From an uncultured Mucilaginibacter sp. (GTDB lineage Bacteria > Bacteroidota > Bacteroidia > Sphingobacteriales > Sphingobacteriaceae): a stretch of DNA of 32,595 bases. Below the pieces are notes generated by a model, which saw only the letters and a program-made list of their open reading frames with translations, was not told where the DNA came from and made no database searches. Below are positions 7,926-15,253 of this stretch, in pieces. The stretch lies in contig CAISPD010000169.1 of assembly GCA_903887275.1 (NCBI GenBank), forward strand, positions 1 to 32,595, given 5' to 3'. Position 1 is the stretch's first letter; each line of letters begins with the position of its first letter. A program made the translations under genes and the position numbers.

Positions 7926-10302
7926 TAGCCTTTTTTACCGTCGAAGTATCGATCAATTTTTTTAAGGTATCTTTCTTCAAACTATCCGCTTTTGCTGGCA
8001 GGACAATTGTTTTTGTACTTTTAACAGTATCTCCGGCAGTTTTGATCTGCGTTTGACTTTTCCCGGGCGGTCCTTTTGCAGGAGCCTTACCTTTACCTGG
8101 TGGTTTGGTTGCCTTGTTTTTTACTTCCGGTGCTTTTTTATGATAGGAAGGCAGTATAGATTCTTTGGAAACAGGGCGCTCTTTTGGCTTCCAGGTGAAG
8201 CCTTTTAAGGTTTTGTCTTCCTCCGTAAACTTGCTTATCGGTGCGTAACGGTGTTCGGGCTTTGCCGAAAAGGTCATTGCAGCTACTTTCCCATCTTTAA
8301 AGCGGATATGGATGCGACTGCTCAGCGAGCGCTGCATTTCGGTTACCTCCTTTTTGGTGCTATCGCGGGCAAAGTAAATGGTTTCGGCATTGCCGGCAAC
8401 AAACATGTTTTCAAGTTTATCATTTCTGAAAAAACCGCGCATACGTTTCCCCGCTACCTGGTTAAAATGCAGGGAATCGTCCTTTTCAATATTTACAATA
8501 AAAGCATTCGGATAAAGCTCCATGTTATTGAGTTTTTTATCCCGCATCTGCAAATTGATGGTATCCGCGGCCAGTTGCGAGCCCTGGGTCCATACCAGCG
8601 GATTAACGTACAAACGAATGGTTGAATCTGCTGCACTGTAAAATGCCGAATCGGCTACTCCCTGAAGATCGGATTTAAATAATTTAACATGATGGAAGGC
8701 ACTTAATATCCTCACTCTGGCAGTATCCTGCAAGTTTATCTTGCGCACCAGAAAGACTGAATCGATCTGTTTTGAAAGCCTGATACTATCCTGTTTACTA
8801 ATCCTTTTTACCGGCTTTCCGGCTAAATCTGCAGAGGATTTGACACCCGGCTTTTTGTCGGTATTCTTTTTTATGTACTCCTTCGTCTTAAATCCGTCGA
8901 AAAAGTGCTTATGAAATACCGTAGTATCCGGCTGCATCCTGGGTGGCGCAAGATCAATATGTTTCACCGGCCCTTTATAAACGATGGATTGCGGGTGCAC
9001 CGTTGTATCTTTAAAATGCGCCAACCGCATTTTTTCCTGCAATTCCTTCTGCTCTTTATAGGTTACGATCTGCGTCTCTAAGGTATCTGCCGAAATAAAG
9101 ATCGAATCGTGCTTCATCCGGGCTGTGTCTTTTTTACGAATGGATGAATCAACCGGAAGGTCGATCATGGTAAGCGGACTGCCCTTTTTAACTGTCTTTG
9201 CCGTATCACTTTTTGCCGTTGAAGATAGCTTTGGTGCCACAGGCTTAACCGAGGGCTTTGCAGGATTTTTTTGAACAGCTTTAATAACGGAATTGGATAC
9301 CGGCGTTTTCAGTTTAGGGGCCGGCAATTTGATGGTATCAGCAATGTCCTTTTTTGCGGTATCAGCTTGTACGATCTTTTGCCTGAGCGAATCATTTTTA
9401 GTGGTATCTTTTTCTTCGGTCACAATAACTGCGTAGGCATTTTTGGTAACTACCGTGCGTTCGGTCGACTTAAAATAGTCTGCCAAATCGCCCTTTAGGG
9501 TCATTTTTTGTTCCTTATCATTAAAAATAATATGCTTAATCGCATGACCAAATCCTTTCTTTCGATCGTAAAATAAGCTGTCTCCGGTAAGTGTTTTAGT
9601 GTTCTGCCGGTAAAGGTTTTTCTTGCCAAAAAAAGCCTGTTCGGTATTGGTATTATAGCTGCCGTTTTCGGTATAGAGCGTGTCGTTGTCTTTCCCTTTC
9701 TTCTTGCCATAGATATTGGTAGGGCCATAAAAGTAAGCGATCTTGGTGCCCGAATTATAGCGCATCGTATCCGTTACCGTAAGTGCATCCGGCGTTGTCA
9801 GTCGCACATTATACCGGAAATAGGAATCGCGGGTATGTGCATAATAATATCCGTTTGTGCTGGTAAGTACATTGTCTTTATTTACCAGTTTGCCTCCACC
9901 GGTATAGGTACCTATGCGTGTTGCTGTATTGTAGGTCAGAAAATTTGTCGTAAGCGTAGCGTCTTTGTCGACCATCTTAACATTGTCAGTCAGGATAGCT
10001 ACCTTGGTATTACCGGCATAATTGAGTTTGTCGGAATAAATATGCATGGTATCACCCTGGGTGATCACAACATGGCCGAAAGCATCGAAGGTATTGGCCT
10101 TCTGGTTAAAATAGGCACTATCAGACTGCAGGGTTGAAAAGTCCTGCTCAAATATGGCATCGTAAACCTTCAATACATCTACGCCGTTAATTTTGGCGCC
10201 TTGTACGCTTGATGATTTAATGATTCTTATGACCGATTTTTGCTGGGCCAAAACAGCCGAAGCCACCATCAGCAAAAAAAAGGAAAACAGATATTTGATC
10301 AC
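7906..10302 (-). CDS. OstA/LptA-like periplasmic protein (OstA_2-type), probable lipopolysaccharide transport
   Basis: The protein has 798 residues and starts at a GTG (10300-10302); the next in-frame ATG would remove most of the signal peptide (MIKYLFSFFLLMVASAVLAQQ), so GTG is preferred. Residues of about 30-270 form repeated short strands of the OstA type, with recurrent D-(T/S)-x-x-Y/F-x-x-x-G-x-x-x-x motifs (for example TFDAFGHVVITQGDT and TLTGDSLFYDRKKG). A second strand-rich block follows at about 535-700. The two are separated by a roughly 180-residue Lys/Thr/Pro-rich linker. The protein ends in a strongly basic, low-complexity tail. LptA/LptD-type domains bridge LPS across the periplasm. 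The total length greatly exceeds classical LptA (about 185 residues). It is divergent from tilS and shares a 50-base promoter region with it. Confidence 0.82.
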   Translation of the reverse strand: MIKYLFSFFLLMVASAVLAQQKSVIRIIKSSSVQGAKINGVDVLKVYDAIFEQDFSTLQSDSAYFNQKANTFDAFGHVVITQGDTMHIYSDKLNYAGNTKVAILTDNVKMVDKDATLTTNFLTYNTATRIGTYTGGGKLVNKDNVLTSTNGYYYAHTRDSYFRYNVRLTTPDALTVTDTMRYNSGTKIAYFYGPTNIYGKKKGKDNDTLYTENGSYNTNTEQAFFGKKNLYRQNTKTLTGDSLFYDRKKGFGHAIKHIIFNDKEQKMTLKGDLADYFKSTERTVVTKNAYAVIVTEEKDTTKNDSLRQKIVQADTAKKDIADTIKLPAPKLKTPVSNSVIKAVQKNPAKPSVKPVAPKLSSTAKSDTAKTVKKGSPLTMIDLPVDSSIRKKDTARMKHDSIFISADTLETQIVTYKEQKELQEKMRLAHFKDTTVHPQSIVYKGPVKHIDLAPPRMQPDTTVFHKHFFDGFKTKEYIKKNTDKKPGVKSSADLAGKPVKRISKQDSIRLSKQIDSVFLVRKINLQDTARVRILSAFHHVKLFKSDLQGVADSAFYSAADSTIRLYVNPLVWTQGSQLAADTINLQMRDKKLNNMELYPNAFIVNIEKDDSLHFNQVAGKRMRGFFRNDKLENMFVAGNAETIYFARDSTKKEVTEMQRSLSSRIHIRFKDGKVAAMTFSAKPEHRYAPISKFTEEDKTLKGFTWKPKERPVSKESILPSYHKKAPEVKNKATKPPGKGKAPAKGPPGKSQTQIKTAGDTVKSTKTIVLPAKADSLKKDTLKKLIDTSTVKKAITKPQQ

Positions 10303-10306
10303 GGCG

Positions 10307-10337
10307 CAAAATTACTTTTTTGGATGAGCTTATTAAA
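10307..10337 (-). promoter_or_regulatory. Putative promoter of the OstA-like gene
   Basis: Read on the minus strand, TAATTTTG (10307-10314) matches the -7 element TAnnTTTG and ends four bases before the GTG start. A TTTA near-match to the -33 TTTG lies at 10334-10337, with a 19-base spacer. It overlaps the tilS promoter on the other strand. The predicted transcript would be leaderless or nearly so. Confidence 0.5.
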
Positions 10338-10349
10338 TTAATAATTTTG
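10319..10349 (+). promoter_or_regulatory. Putative promoter of tilS
   Basis: TTTG at 10319-10322 and TAATTTTG at 10342-10349 match both promoter elements of the Bacteroidota primary sigma factor exactly, with a 19-base spacer. The -7 element ends three bases before the ATG at 10353. This supports that ATG as the start over the in-frame TTG at 10320 and predicts a leaderless message. Confidence 0.58.
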
Positions 10350-10352
10350 GTG

Positions 10353-11687
10353 ATGCTGCCGGTAGAGTCTTTCGTTCATTTTATTGAAAAGAATAATCTT
10401 TTCGGACCTCAGCACAGGGTTCTGGCAGCAGTAAGCGGCGGCATGGATTCTGTTCTGCTGGCCCATTTACTTAAAGCTGCCAATTACAACTTCGGCATTG
10501 CACACTGTAATTTTCAATTGCGCGGCGAAGAATCTGATACTGATCAGGCCTTTGTAAAAGGATTGGCCGAACAACTGGACGTTCCATTACACACCATCAA
10601 TTTTGACACCACCGATTTTGCCGCCAACGAGAAAGTATCGATCCAGATGGCTGCAAGAACTTTAAGATACCAATGGTTTAAACAGATCAGTCAGGAGGCA
10701 GGCTACGATGTTATCGCTCTTGCGCACCATCAAAACGACGCTATCGAAACTATATTGCTTAACCTGACACGTGGCACCGGAATTGCAGGTTTACATGGCA
10801 TCCTACCTAAAAACGGCGATCTGACCCGTCCTTTGCTGTTTTTAAAGCGCAGCGATATTGCAGCTATTATTGAAAATAACCAGCTGCCATACCGCGAAGA
10901 CAGCTCAAATGCCTCGGTAAAATATGCACGTAATAAGATCAGGCTGGAAGTTATTCCTAAACTGAAAGAGCTAAACCCGGCCCTGGAAGATACTTTTGAA
11001 CAAAATCTCGAACATTTTCGGGGCCTGGAAGAATTGCTTAAACAGACACTTGCGGAGCTAAGGAAAAAAATATTGGTTGCAAAAAACAACTCCTTTTATC
11101 TTTCGATCGATGCAGCAAAAGAATTGAACCCTCAAAGTTTGTTACTTTACGGCTTGCTCCATGATTTTGGATTTAATAGATCAACAGTAGCCGATATCAT
11201 AGGCGCGCTGGGCAAACACTCCGGGCGCATATTTGAATCTGAAGCGTTTAGTCTTTTACTGGATCGTGATAGCCTGATCCTGTCTCCAAAAGCCGGGACA
11301 AAAGCAGCTGCTATCAGCATCCTAGGTAATGATGAGCAGGTGCAATTTGCCAATACCCTGCTAAATATTAAACGCCCCGGCGAATTGTCGATCGTTAAAA
11401 ATAACCCGTTTTCGGTGTCGATAGACGAAAACCTGCTGGAATACCCTCTTACCCTTAGAAATTGGCAGCAGGGCGACTATTTTTACCCCCTGGGTATGAA
11501 AACCAGAAAAAAACTGAGCGATTTTTTTGTTGGCCTGAAAATTCCTTTAGTTGAAAAGGTAAAAATACCTATCCTGGTAAACGGCAATGGCGATATCATT
11601 TGGATCGCCGGTTACCGCCCGGATAACCGATACAAAATAAGCGCGAAAACTAAAAAAGTTACTATCTTCGAACTGGTTTCAATTTGA
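10353..11687 (+). CDS. tilS: tRNA(Ile)-lysidine synthase
   Basis: The protein has 444 residues from the ATG at 10353. An in-frame TTG at 10320 would place the promoter inside the gene and is rejected. TilS uses ATP to attach lysine to C34 of the CAU-anticodon tRNA-Ile, changing its decoding to AUA and its identity from Met to Ile; it is essential in most bacteria. The PP-loop SGGMDS is at residues 28-33. The downstream blocks typical of the family are present: HCNFQLRGEESD, ALAHHQNDAIET, LNLTRGTGIAGLHG, the R-x-D-SSN region and YARNKIR. The C-terminal TilS domain is intact (LRNWQQGDYFYPLGM and KLSDFF near the end). The next gene starts three bases after its stop. Confidence 0.97.
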   Translation: MLPVESFVHFIEKNNLFGPQHRVLAAVSGGMDSVLLAHLLKAANYNFGIAHCNFQLRGEESDTDQAFVKGLAEQLDVPLHTINFDTTDFAANEKVSIQMAARTLRYQWFKQISQEAGYDVIALAHHQNDAIETILLNLTRGTGIAGLHGILPKNGDLTRPLLFLKRSDIAAIIENNQLPYREDSSNASVKYARNKIRLEVIPKLKELNPALEDTFEQNLEHFRGLEELLKQTLAELRKKILVAKNNSFYLSIDAAKELNPQSLLLYGLLHDFGFNRSTVADIIGALGKHSGRIFESEAFSLLLDRDSLILSPKAGTKAAAISILGNDEQVQFANTLLNIKRPGELSIVKNNPFSVSIDENLLEYPLTLRNWQQGDYFYPLGMKTRKKLSDFFVGLKIPLVEKVKIPILVNGNGDIIWIAGYRPDNRYKISAKTKKVTIFELVSI

Positions 11688-11690
11688 AAA

Positions 11691-12179
11691 ATGAGCGATA
11701 AACCCGTTTTCATCGAAAAGCAATACCTGGGCCGCGAATGGATACCTATAACCATTCGCCTGGTGCTGGCTATGTTTTGTTTTGCTGCGTATACCTTCAA
11801 TTTTTTTACAGATGTAAACGAGAAAGCCGATATTCTGGCAGTGGCGGGATTTGGCATTATTACAATATCGATCATTATGGGCTTTTTTCTCCATTTCCGT
11901 ACCCGCGTGATCAATGGTAGTGTACTGATTGACGGGCTTTGGACCACCCGGCTTGTGAAGATCGATTTAAACAGCATCGTTAAAGTTGAAAAGGGAATTT
12001 ATAGCAGGTATTTTTTCAACAACCCGGTTTATAACCTGCACCAGAAAGGCACTATTCGATTTTATACTTCCGGCAAGGATGCGGTGCACCTTACTGATCG
12101 TGATGGGCTGGTTTATATAATCGGCACCCGGCACCTCAACGAATTTGTGAGGGCTATACAAGAGGAGATGAAAGGATAA
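11691..12179 (+). CDS. Small two-helix membrane protein of unknown function
   Basis: This 162-residue protein has two predicted membrane helices (about residues 22-40 and 47-68). A C-terminal domain of about 90 residues follows, made of short strands and a closing helix (RHLNEFVRAIQEEMKG). The pattern of two helices and then strands ending in an amphipathic helix resembles bacterial PH-like membrane proteins (I-D-L-N-S-I-V-K-V-E, then F-x-T-S-G-K-D-A-V-x-L), but the match is only by eye. It begins three bases after tilS and is probably co-transcribed with it. No function can be given. Confidence 0.75.
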   Translation: MSDKPVFIEKQYLGREWIPITIRLVLAMFCFAAYTFNFFTDVNEKADILAVAGFGIITISIIMGFFLHFRTRVINGSVLIDGLWTTRLVKIDLNSIVKVEKGIYSRYFFNNPVYNLHQKGTIRFYTSGKDAVHLTDRDGLVYIIGTRHLNEFVRAIQEEMKG

Positions 12180-12229
12180 GAGGAAGCCACAAAGCTGCTG
12201 ATCCCACCATAAAATTCATAAAAACATAT

Positions 12230-13549
12230 ATGCTATCGAACAGGCTGCGCGTATTTTTAGCTGCAACAATCACACTATCAGTGGCACTTGTGATAAGCGC
12301 TGCGTTTAAAAACATTGGGCACGCTGCTCCAAAAAAGCATTTTATACTCCGCCCCAACCCCGCAGCAACATTCAATTCCTTTGTGGATTGTAACATGTCT
12401 GAAGTTTGGGTAGCAGACACCTTCAGGATATTCCCGGGCAAATATGGCGAGGACCCGCTTTGGGGCGACTCAAACAATCTGATGTTTGCCGATGGCGCTA
12501 CAATTGATGCTGCTTTTGCCAGCAAACCTGGCGATTTTACCGTACCCAAAATGCCGCCGAATGTTAAACCCGGTACTCCAGGTTTACATGGTGCCGTTTG
12601 GTTTGAATCGGTATATCAGGATAAAACCGACATCAGCGGCAAGAAGCTATATGCGCTATATCATAACGAAAACTACCCTTCTACCCTTCCCTATGATGCC
12701 CAAACGGGTAAAGGCTATATTGACGCCAACTGGCCCCAGGGCTTAAAAGGGCCGACTTCGGCAGCAGCCGTGTGCCGCATTGGTATCATGCGCTCGGACG
12801 ATGGCGGAAAAAGCTGGACCAACAAAGGTATATTTACCGAAGACGAACAGCCGAGGCTGATCCTTAAACCGCATAATACTGCAATCAACTTTGCAGGCGG
12901 GACCGGTGATCCTTCGGCCGTGGCAAGCGGTAAATATCTTTACCTGTTTTATGGCGAATACGGCTACCCGGGCAAATATTCAGCAGGTACTTATGATCCC
13001 AAAACCGAATGGCGGGGGCAGTGCATCAGCGTGGCACGTATAGCACTTGCCGACCTCGATCATCCGCAAGGTAAGGGTCGCCGTTGGGACGGTCAAGGTT
13101 TTAATGCTGTTTACAACCGGGCTGGCAAACCTGTAGCATCCCTGCAAATCCCTTTAGCACAGGGCGGAGGACCAACTTCCTCACCAACATCAAAATATTA
13201 TTGGGGACCTTCAGTTAGCTGGAATGTATATTTAAATAGCTGGGTGATGCTTATGGCTAAAGCCGAGGGCCCATCATGGGTAGGGAGCAGCATTTATGTT
13301 TCTTTCAACAAACATGCTGATCTGGGAATTGGCAGCAATTCGCAGGACTGGTCGAAACCTGAGCTTTTGGTAAGCAAACCCGGGCATACCCTCTGGTACC
13401 CATCTTTACAGCCCGAAAGCAGTGTGGCTAATGGTAAAAACAAGCTTTCTTCGGTACGATTAGGCCAAAAAGCGCGTTTGTTTTATAAGGATAATTATGC
13501 CGACAAAGGCGACTACGTTTCGGAATACACCCTTGAGTTTGTTAAGTAG
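12230..13549 (+). CDS. Secreted sialidase-like (beta-propeller) protein of unknown substrate
   Basis: This 439-residue protein starts at an ATG 50 bases after the previous gene. The N-terminus (MLSNRLRVFLAATITLSVAL) is a signal peptide or anchor. One Asp-box, S-x-D-x-G-x-x-W, is visible at residues 189-196 (SDDGGKSW), the hallmark of sialidase-type and BNR propellers. Nearby blocks such as GTGDPSAV, YLYLFYGEYGYPG and YYWGPSVSWNVYLNSWVML look like propeller strands of glycan-active proteins that read out sugar chains. Only one clear Asp-box is seen, and the sialidase catalytic set (Arg triad, Tyr/Glu) cannot be confirmed. A glycoside hydrolase-like secreted protein is the best guess. No SusC/SusD or other carbohydrate genes surround it. 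Confidence 0.7.
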   Translation: MLSNRLRVFLAATITLSVALVISAAFKNIGHAAPKKHFILRPNPAATFNSFVDCNMSEVWVADTFRIFPGKYGEDPLWGDSNNLMFADGATIDAAFASKPGDFTVPKMPPNVKPGTPGLHGAVWFESVYQDKTDISGKKLYALYHNENYPSTLPYDAQTGKGYIDANWPQGLKGPTSAAAVCRIGIMRSDDGGKSWTNKGIFTEDEQPRLILKPHNTAINFAGGTGDPSAVASGKYLYLFYGEYGYPGKYSAGTYDPKTEWRGQCISVARIALADLDHPQGKGRRWDGQGFNAVYNRAGKPVASLQIPLAQGGGPTSSPTSKYYWGPSVSWNVYLNSWVMLMAKAEGPSWVGSSIYVSFNKHADLGIGSNSQDWSKPELLVSKPGHTLWYPSLQPESSVANGKNKLSSVRLGQKARLFYKDNYADKGDYVSEYTLEFVK

Positions 13550-13558
13550 AACAGTGAT

Positions 13559-13591
13559 TTTGCAAATAATAGCGCAAGATTTATATCTTTA
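13559..13591 (+). promoter_or_regulatory. Putative promoter of the HD-hydrolase/yitT unit
   Basis: TTTG at 13559-13562 is followed after 21 bases by TATCTTTA at 13584-13591, one mismatch from TAnnTTTG. It lies 24 bases before the ATG at 13616, leaving a short leader that is rich in A and G. Confidence 0.5.
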
Positions 13592-13615
13592 GCCAAAAGA
13601 AAAAAGAATAGTTAG

Positions 13616-14182
13616 ATGTTATTGGAACAAGCCGGGGAATTTATCTTGAACAAAATTTCAAACGAATTACCCGGAAATTACTTTTATCATAATGCCGACC
13701 ATACACGCGATGTGTATGTTGCAGTTGAAAACATCTCGCGCAGCGAAGGTATTGGCGGCGAAGATCTTACACTTTTGCTTACCGCAGCCTATTACCACGA
13801 CAGCGGTTACCTGTACACCCTTAACGAACACGAAGCGGAGTCGTGCAGGGTAGCTGCAGAATACCTGCCGGGTTTTGGATACTCTCCGGGGCAGATCGAC
13901 AAAATTTGCGGTATGATCAAAGCAACCCGTATACCACAAACTCCGCATAATAAATTGGAAGAGATACTTGCCGACGCCGACCTAGACTACCTGGGCCAGG
14001 ATGATTTTTTTGAGATCGGCGATAAATTTTACCATGAACGCGGCATGTCCGACCGCAATAGCTGGAATGCCATACAAGTTAAATTTTTAGAGGAACACCA
14101 CTATTTTACGCAAACTGCTTTAAATTTACGCAACGCTAAAAAGCAGGAAAATTTAGCAAAAGTTAAAGCCCTGATACCCTAA
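13616..14182 (+). CDS. HD-domain metal-dependent phosphohydrolase
   Basis: This 188-residue, probably cytoplasmic protein carries the HD superfamily residues. They are His29 in HTRDV, the His61-Asp62 pair in AAYYHDSGY, a further His72 in NEHE, and Asp120-Asp122 in ILADADLDYLG. HD proteins hydrolyse phosphoesters of nucleotides or signalling nucleotides using bound metal. The substrate is not evident; the sequence lacks the additional motifs of HD-GYP or RelA/SpoT enzymes. It is the first gene of a pair, with the YitT-like gene starting six bases after its stop. Confidence 0.88.
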   Translation: MLLEQAGEFILNKISNELPGNYFYHNADHTRDVYVAVENISRSEGIGGEDLTLLLTAAYYHDSGYLYTLNEHEAESCRVAAEYLPGFGYSPGQIDKICGMIKATRIPQTPHNKLEEILADADLDYLGQDDFFEIGDKFYHERGMSDRNSWNAIQVKFLEEHHYFTQTALNLRNAKKQENLAKVKALIP

Positions 14183-14188
14183 ACAGTT

Positions 14189-15055
14189 ATGAAAAGAATA
14201 CCACACAGTGTTATTGATACCGTTTACGTTATTGTCGGCATCCTTTTTTGCGGTTTTGCGCTGAAAAGTTTTCTAGTTCCCAATAATTACTTTGATGGTG
14301 GTGTTACCGGTATTTCGCTGCTCATCTCCGAAACTTATCATATTCCTATTGCTTACGTCATTGTAATAGCTAACATTCCATTTATTGTGATGGGCGCCAG
14401 ACAGGTAAATCTGGCTTTTGCCTTAAAGACGCTCGCAGCTGTTATAGGTCTTGGGCTTTGCCTTCTTTATATGCCCGAGCAGCATGTAACCACCGATCAT
14501 TTACTCATCTGTATTTTCGGAGGCGTATTTATGGGCATCGGTGTTGGCCTTTCAATACGGGGCGGTTGCGCACTCGACGGTATCGAGGTATTGGCGCTGT
14601 ACACGGGCAAACGTGTCAGCTTTACCATCAGCGAAATCATCCTTGGTATTAACATCATCATTTTCCTCATAGCCGGCATCCAGCTTGGTTTGCCAACCGC
14701 ACTTTATTCAATACTTACTTACTATGCAGCGTCACGTACCTGCCATTTCGTGATCGAAGGTTTGGAAGAATATACAGGTGTTACCATTATCTCGGCCGAA
14801 AGTGAGATCATCAAAGAGCGACTCGTTATGGAATTAGGTCGCGGGATCACCGTATACAAAGGTGAACGCGGCTTTTTGAAGCAAAGTTTTGATATAAGCC
14901 AGCCAGTAGATATCATTTTCACGGTAGTAACCCGGATGGAGGTACACAAGCTAAGGAACCTGGTACACGGGATAGACCATAAGGCATTTATCTTCACCAG
15001 TACCATCAAAGAGGCCGCCGGTGGCGTTTTAAAACGCCGCGTACGCGATCATTGA
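14189..15055 (+). CDS. YitT family membrane protein with C-terminal DUF2179 domain
   Basis: The protein has 288 residues. The first 190 or so contain five or six hydrophobic helices with the family's conserved glycine-rich blocks, including the N-terminal FLVPNNYFDGGVTGISLL and the internal GIGVGLSIRGGCALDG. The cytoplasmic C-terminus (about 205-288) is a DUF2179-like domain, with RGITVYKGERGF and a terminal IKEAAGGVLKRR. YitT proteins are widespread and poorly understood; a transport role has been proposed. The gene follows the HD hydrolase by six bases and is probably co-transcribed with it. Confidence 0.92.
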   Translation: MKRIPHSVIDTVYVIVGILFCGFALKSFLVPNNYFDGGVTGISLLISETYHIPIAYVIVIANIPFIVMGARQVNLAFALKTLAAVIGLGLCLLYMPEQHVTTDHLLICIFGGVFMGIGVGLSIRGGCALDGIEVLALYTGKRVSFTISEIILGINIIIFLIAGIQLGLPTALYSILTYYAASRTCHFVIEGLEEYTGVTIISAESEIIKERLVMELGRGITVYKGERGFLKQSFDISQPVDIIFTVVTRMEVHKLRNLVHGIDHKAFIFTSTIKEAAGGVLKRRVRDH

Positions 15056-15063
15056 GCTTTTTT

Positions 15064-15094
15064 AATACGGCATAACAAATGCTTCGGCCGTATT
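15064..15094. repeat. Inverted repeat after the yitT-like gene
   Basis: AATACGGC (15064-15071) and GCCGTATT (15087-15094) can form an 8-base-pair stem with a 15-base loop, nine bases after the stop codon. There is a T-run before it but none after it, so it is not a canonical intrinsic terminator for the plus strand. It may be a transcript-end structure or an operator. Confidence 0.4.
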
Positions 15095-15117
15095 GAAAAT
15101 TGGCTTCATCCCTATAT

Positions 15118-15146
15118 TTCGCATTCCGCCTTTCAAAATTCGCATT
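15118..15146. promoter_or_regulatory. 21-base-spaced direct repeat upstream of the kinase operon
   Basis: TTCGCATT occurs at 15118-15125 and 15139-15146, exactly 21 bases (two helical turns) apart, with similar T/A-rich flanks. It lies about 110 to 135 bases before the first kinase start codon. Such phasing is typical of tandem activator sites. A weak -7-like TACATTTA at 15218-15225 lies downstream. The remaining bases of 15056-15253 show nothing else. Confidence 0.35.
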
Positions 15147-15253
15147 AATTCCAGTTGGTTTGTAGGAAGCAAAAACCACATAACTCGCTCAGATTCTTTC
15201 TTTTTACTGCGATTTACTACATTTATAGAGGAACTTCAACCCGAACCCTCTTT

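Noticed and set aside
15064..15094. Canonical rho-independent terminator after the yitT-like gene
   Set aside because: The stem is not followed by a T-run on the plus strand, so only an inverted repeat is claimed.
15155..15253. N-terminal extension of array kinase 1 from a TTG
   Set aside because: It would bury the signal peptide 33 residues into the protein and cover the likely promoter; the ATG at 15254 is far more consistent.
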